Source of the DNA: Liolophura sinensis
Taxonomy: Eukaryota; Mollusca; Polyplacophora; Chitonida; Chitonidae
DNA: 64,000 nt
NCBI RefSeq assembly: GCF_032854445.1
Contig: NC_088295.1
Location: 90,727,836-90,791,835, forward strand
Reading direction: 5' to 3'
The notes beneath the pieces are model-generated. The model ran no database searches, was not told the DNA's origin, and saw only the letters and a list, made by a program, of their open reading frames with translations. Position numbers and translations under genes: made by a program. Positions 63,099 to 64,000 of the stretch are shown piece after piece. How positions within the stretch are numbered: position 1 is the stretch's first letter; each line of letters opens with the position of its first letter.

Positions 63099-63385
63099 GT
63101 GAGTGCGTGCTTGGGGTTTAACGTCGTACTCAACAATTTTTCAGTCATATGACGACGAAGGAATCATTAGGGTGCATGTAGCCTACGTGTAATGTGCCTC
63201 CTTGTCGCAGGACGGATTTCCACCGCTCTTTTATTTAGTGCTGCTTCACTGAGACGACTTACCGAAGGCAAGTAAGTGGCCCAGCCCGAGCCATTATACT
63301 GATACGGGTCAACCAGTCGTTGCACTATCCCCTTCATGCTGAACGCCAAGCGAGGAAGTTACAACTTCCTCTTTTAAAGTCTTAG
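63099..63385 (-). mobile_element. SINE family B, 5'-truncated, perfect target duplication
   Basis: Minus-strand reading starts at CCTAAGACTTTAAAAGAGGA, so the tRNA-like head is missing. The whole body follows, ending GAGTACGACGTTAAACCCC and a short CACT-type tail. A 15-bp perfect duplication, GTCTTACACCATTGA, flanks it at 63084-63098 and 63386-63400. This copy is young. Confidence 0.96.
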
Positions 63386-63400
63386 GTCTTACACCATTGA

Positions 63401-64000
63401 AAATCCCTGCCCAAAGGCACAGTAAAGTGACTAAGCATGACAATGTTAGTATGTGGAAATTACACTTGTACAGAAAACAAGAACTGCTGTAAATCCCTGT
63501 TTACTAAACTTTTTTAAGGTTTATAAACCTTTCACCAACTATTTGTATTGATGAGGAGCCTGAAGAAATGTCTATTTATTAAAAATCTAGTCATTATTCG
63601 AATACATTAACCAATGTACATATTTACTTTCTAAACAACCAGTTTTACAATAATCCATACAAAATTTCAATGAAACCTGATTAGACTAATCATATTCCAT
63701 GTTTGCCAACAAGTAAAGGTTTGCAAAACTTTAGCAAAGTATTAGCAAATGCAAAGTATCCTGAATGTTTGCCAAGTACTATAAAACAGGTCAGTAGCTT
63801 ATACACCCCCCCCCCCAAAAAAAAGCTAATTCATAGTGTCTAGTTTTTGATACTATAAAAAATTAATACCTTTTTTATTTTATTTTCTATGAATTACCAG
63901 GATAATTAAAGTCTTACCTGTTGATTTGAATTGATATAACTTGTAAAAGTGTCCTATAGCTTTCCATCAGATGTTGACAGTTCTGTGTGGTAAAAAGAGA
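63401..64000. other. Non-coding window end, nothing recognised
   Basis: AT-rich sequence with a C run near 63806. No feature could be supported. Confidence 0.4.

Overview
The window is animal nuclear DNA and reads most like a marine mollusc (bivalve or gastropod). The reasons are spliced genes with GT/AG introns, several copies of tRNA-headed SINEs of a kind I associate with molluscs, Tc1-type transposons and very many minisatellites. Species cannot be told from the sequence alone. There is no sign of bacterial genes, operons or CRISPR.

Two protein genes can be built with full confidence in frame and splice phase. The first (+ strand, coding exons between 16059 and 25699, probable 5' UTR exon near 9972-9984) is the ubiquitin-ribosomal protein eL40 fusion, UBA52, 128 residues in four coding exons. 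The second (- strand, 56843 down to 28815) is a seven-exon, 794-residue protein. It has an acidic N-terminus, two ZU5 domains, a UPA-like region and a C-terminal death domain, which is the architecture of PIDD1 without the leucine-rich repeats. Its first intron is about 24 kb. The two genes converge tail to tail, with a SINE-rich spacer between them. A 64-base signal-peptide-like first exon on the - strand (9565-9628) probably starts a third gene that runs leftward and shares a divergent promoter with UBA52. I could not find its later exons in 1-9560.

Layout: 1-9560 AT-rich non-coding with a 55-bp tandem repeat and SINE copies; 9565-9984 divergent promoter with a CTCF-like site; 9985-25760 UBA52, whose introns hold a Tc1 element with a nested SINE, a 61/58-bp array made of copies of the exon's own 3' splice site, and a 60-bp array of about 55 copies; 25760-28000 spacer with SINEs; 28000-56843 the PIDD-like gene, with minisatellites of 46, 52, 60 and 19 bp, a near-intact Tc1 element and a (TA)n tract in its long intron; 57900-60000 two related 53-bp arrays upstream of that gene; 60000-64000 no gene recognised.

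The most interesting points are four. (1) The ubiquitin intron array repeats the acceptor site plus codons for ubiquitin residues 35-40, and the real exon is its last unit. (2) The PIDD-like protein lacks LRRs and keeps one plausible ZU5 self-cleavage motif, H-I-S. (3) An array carrying perfect p53-family half-sites every 53 bp lies 1.1-1.7 kb upstream of this gene. (4) There is a candidate alternative first exon of correct splice phase with a cluster of CRE palindromes just upstream. All functional links are inferences from sequence alone.
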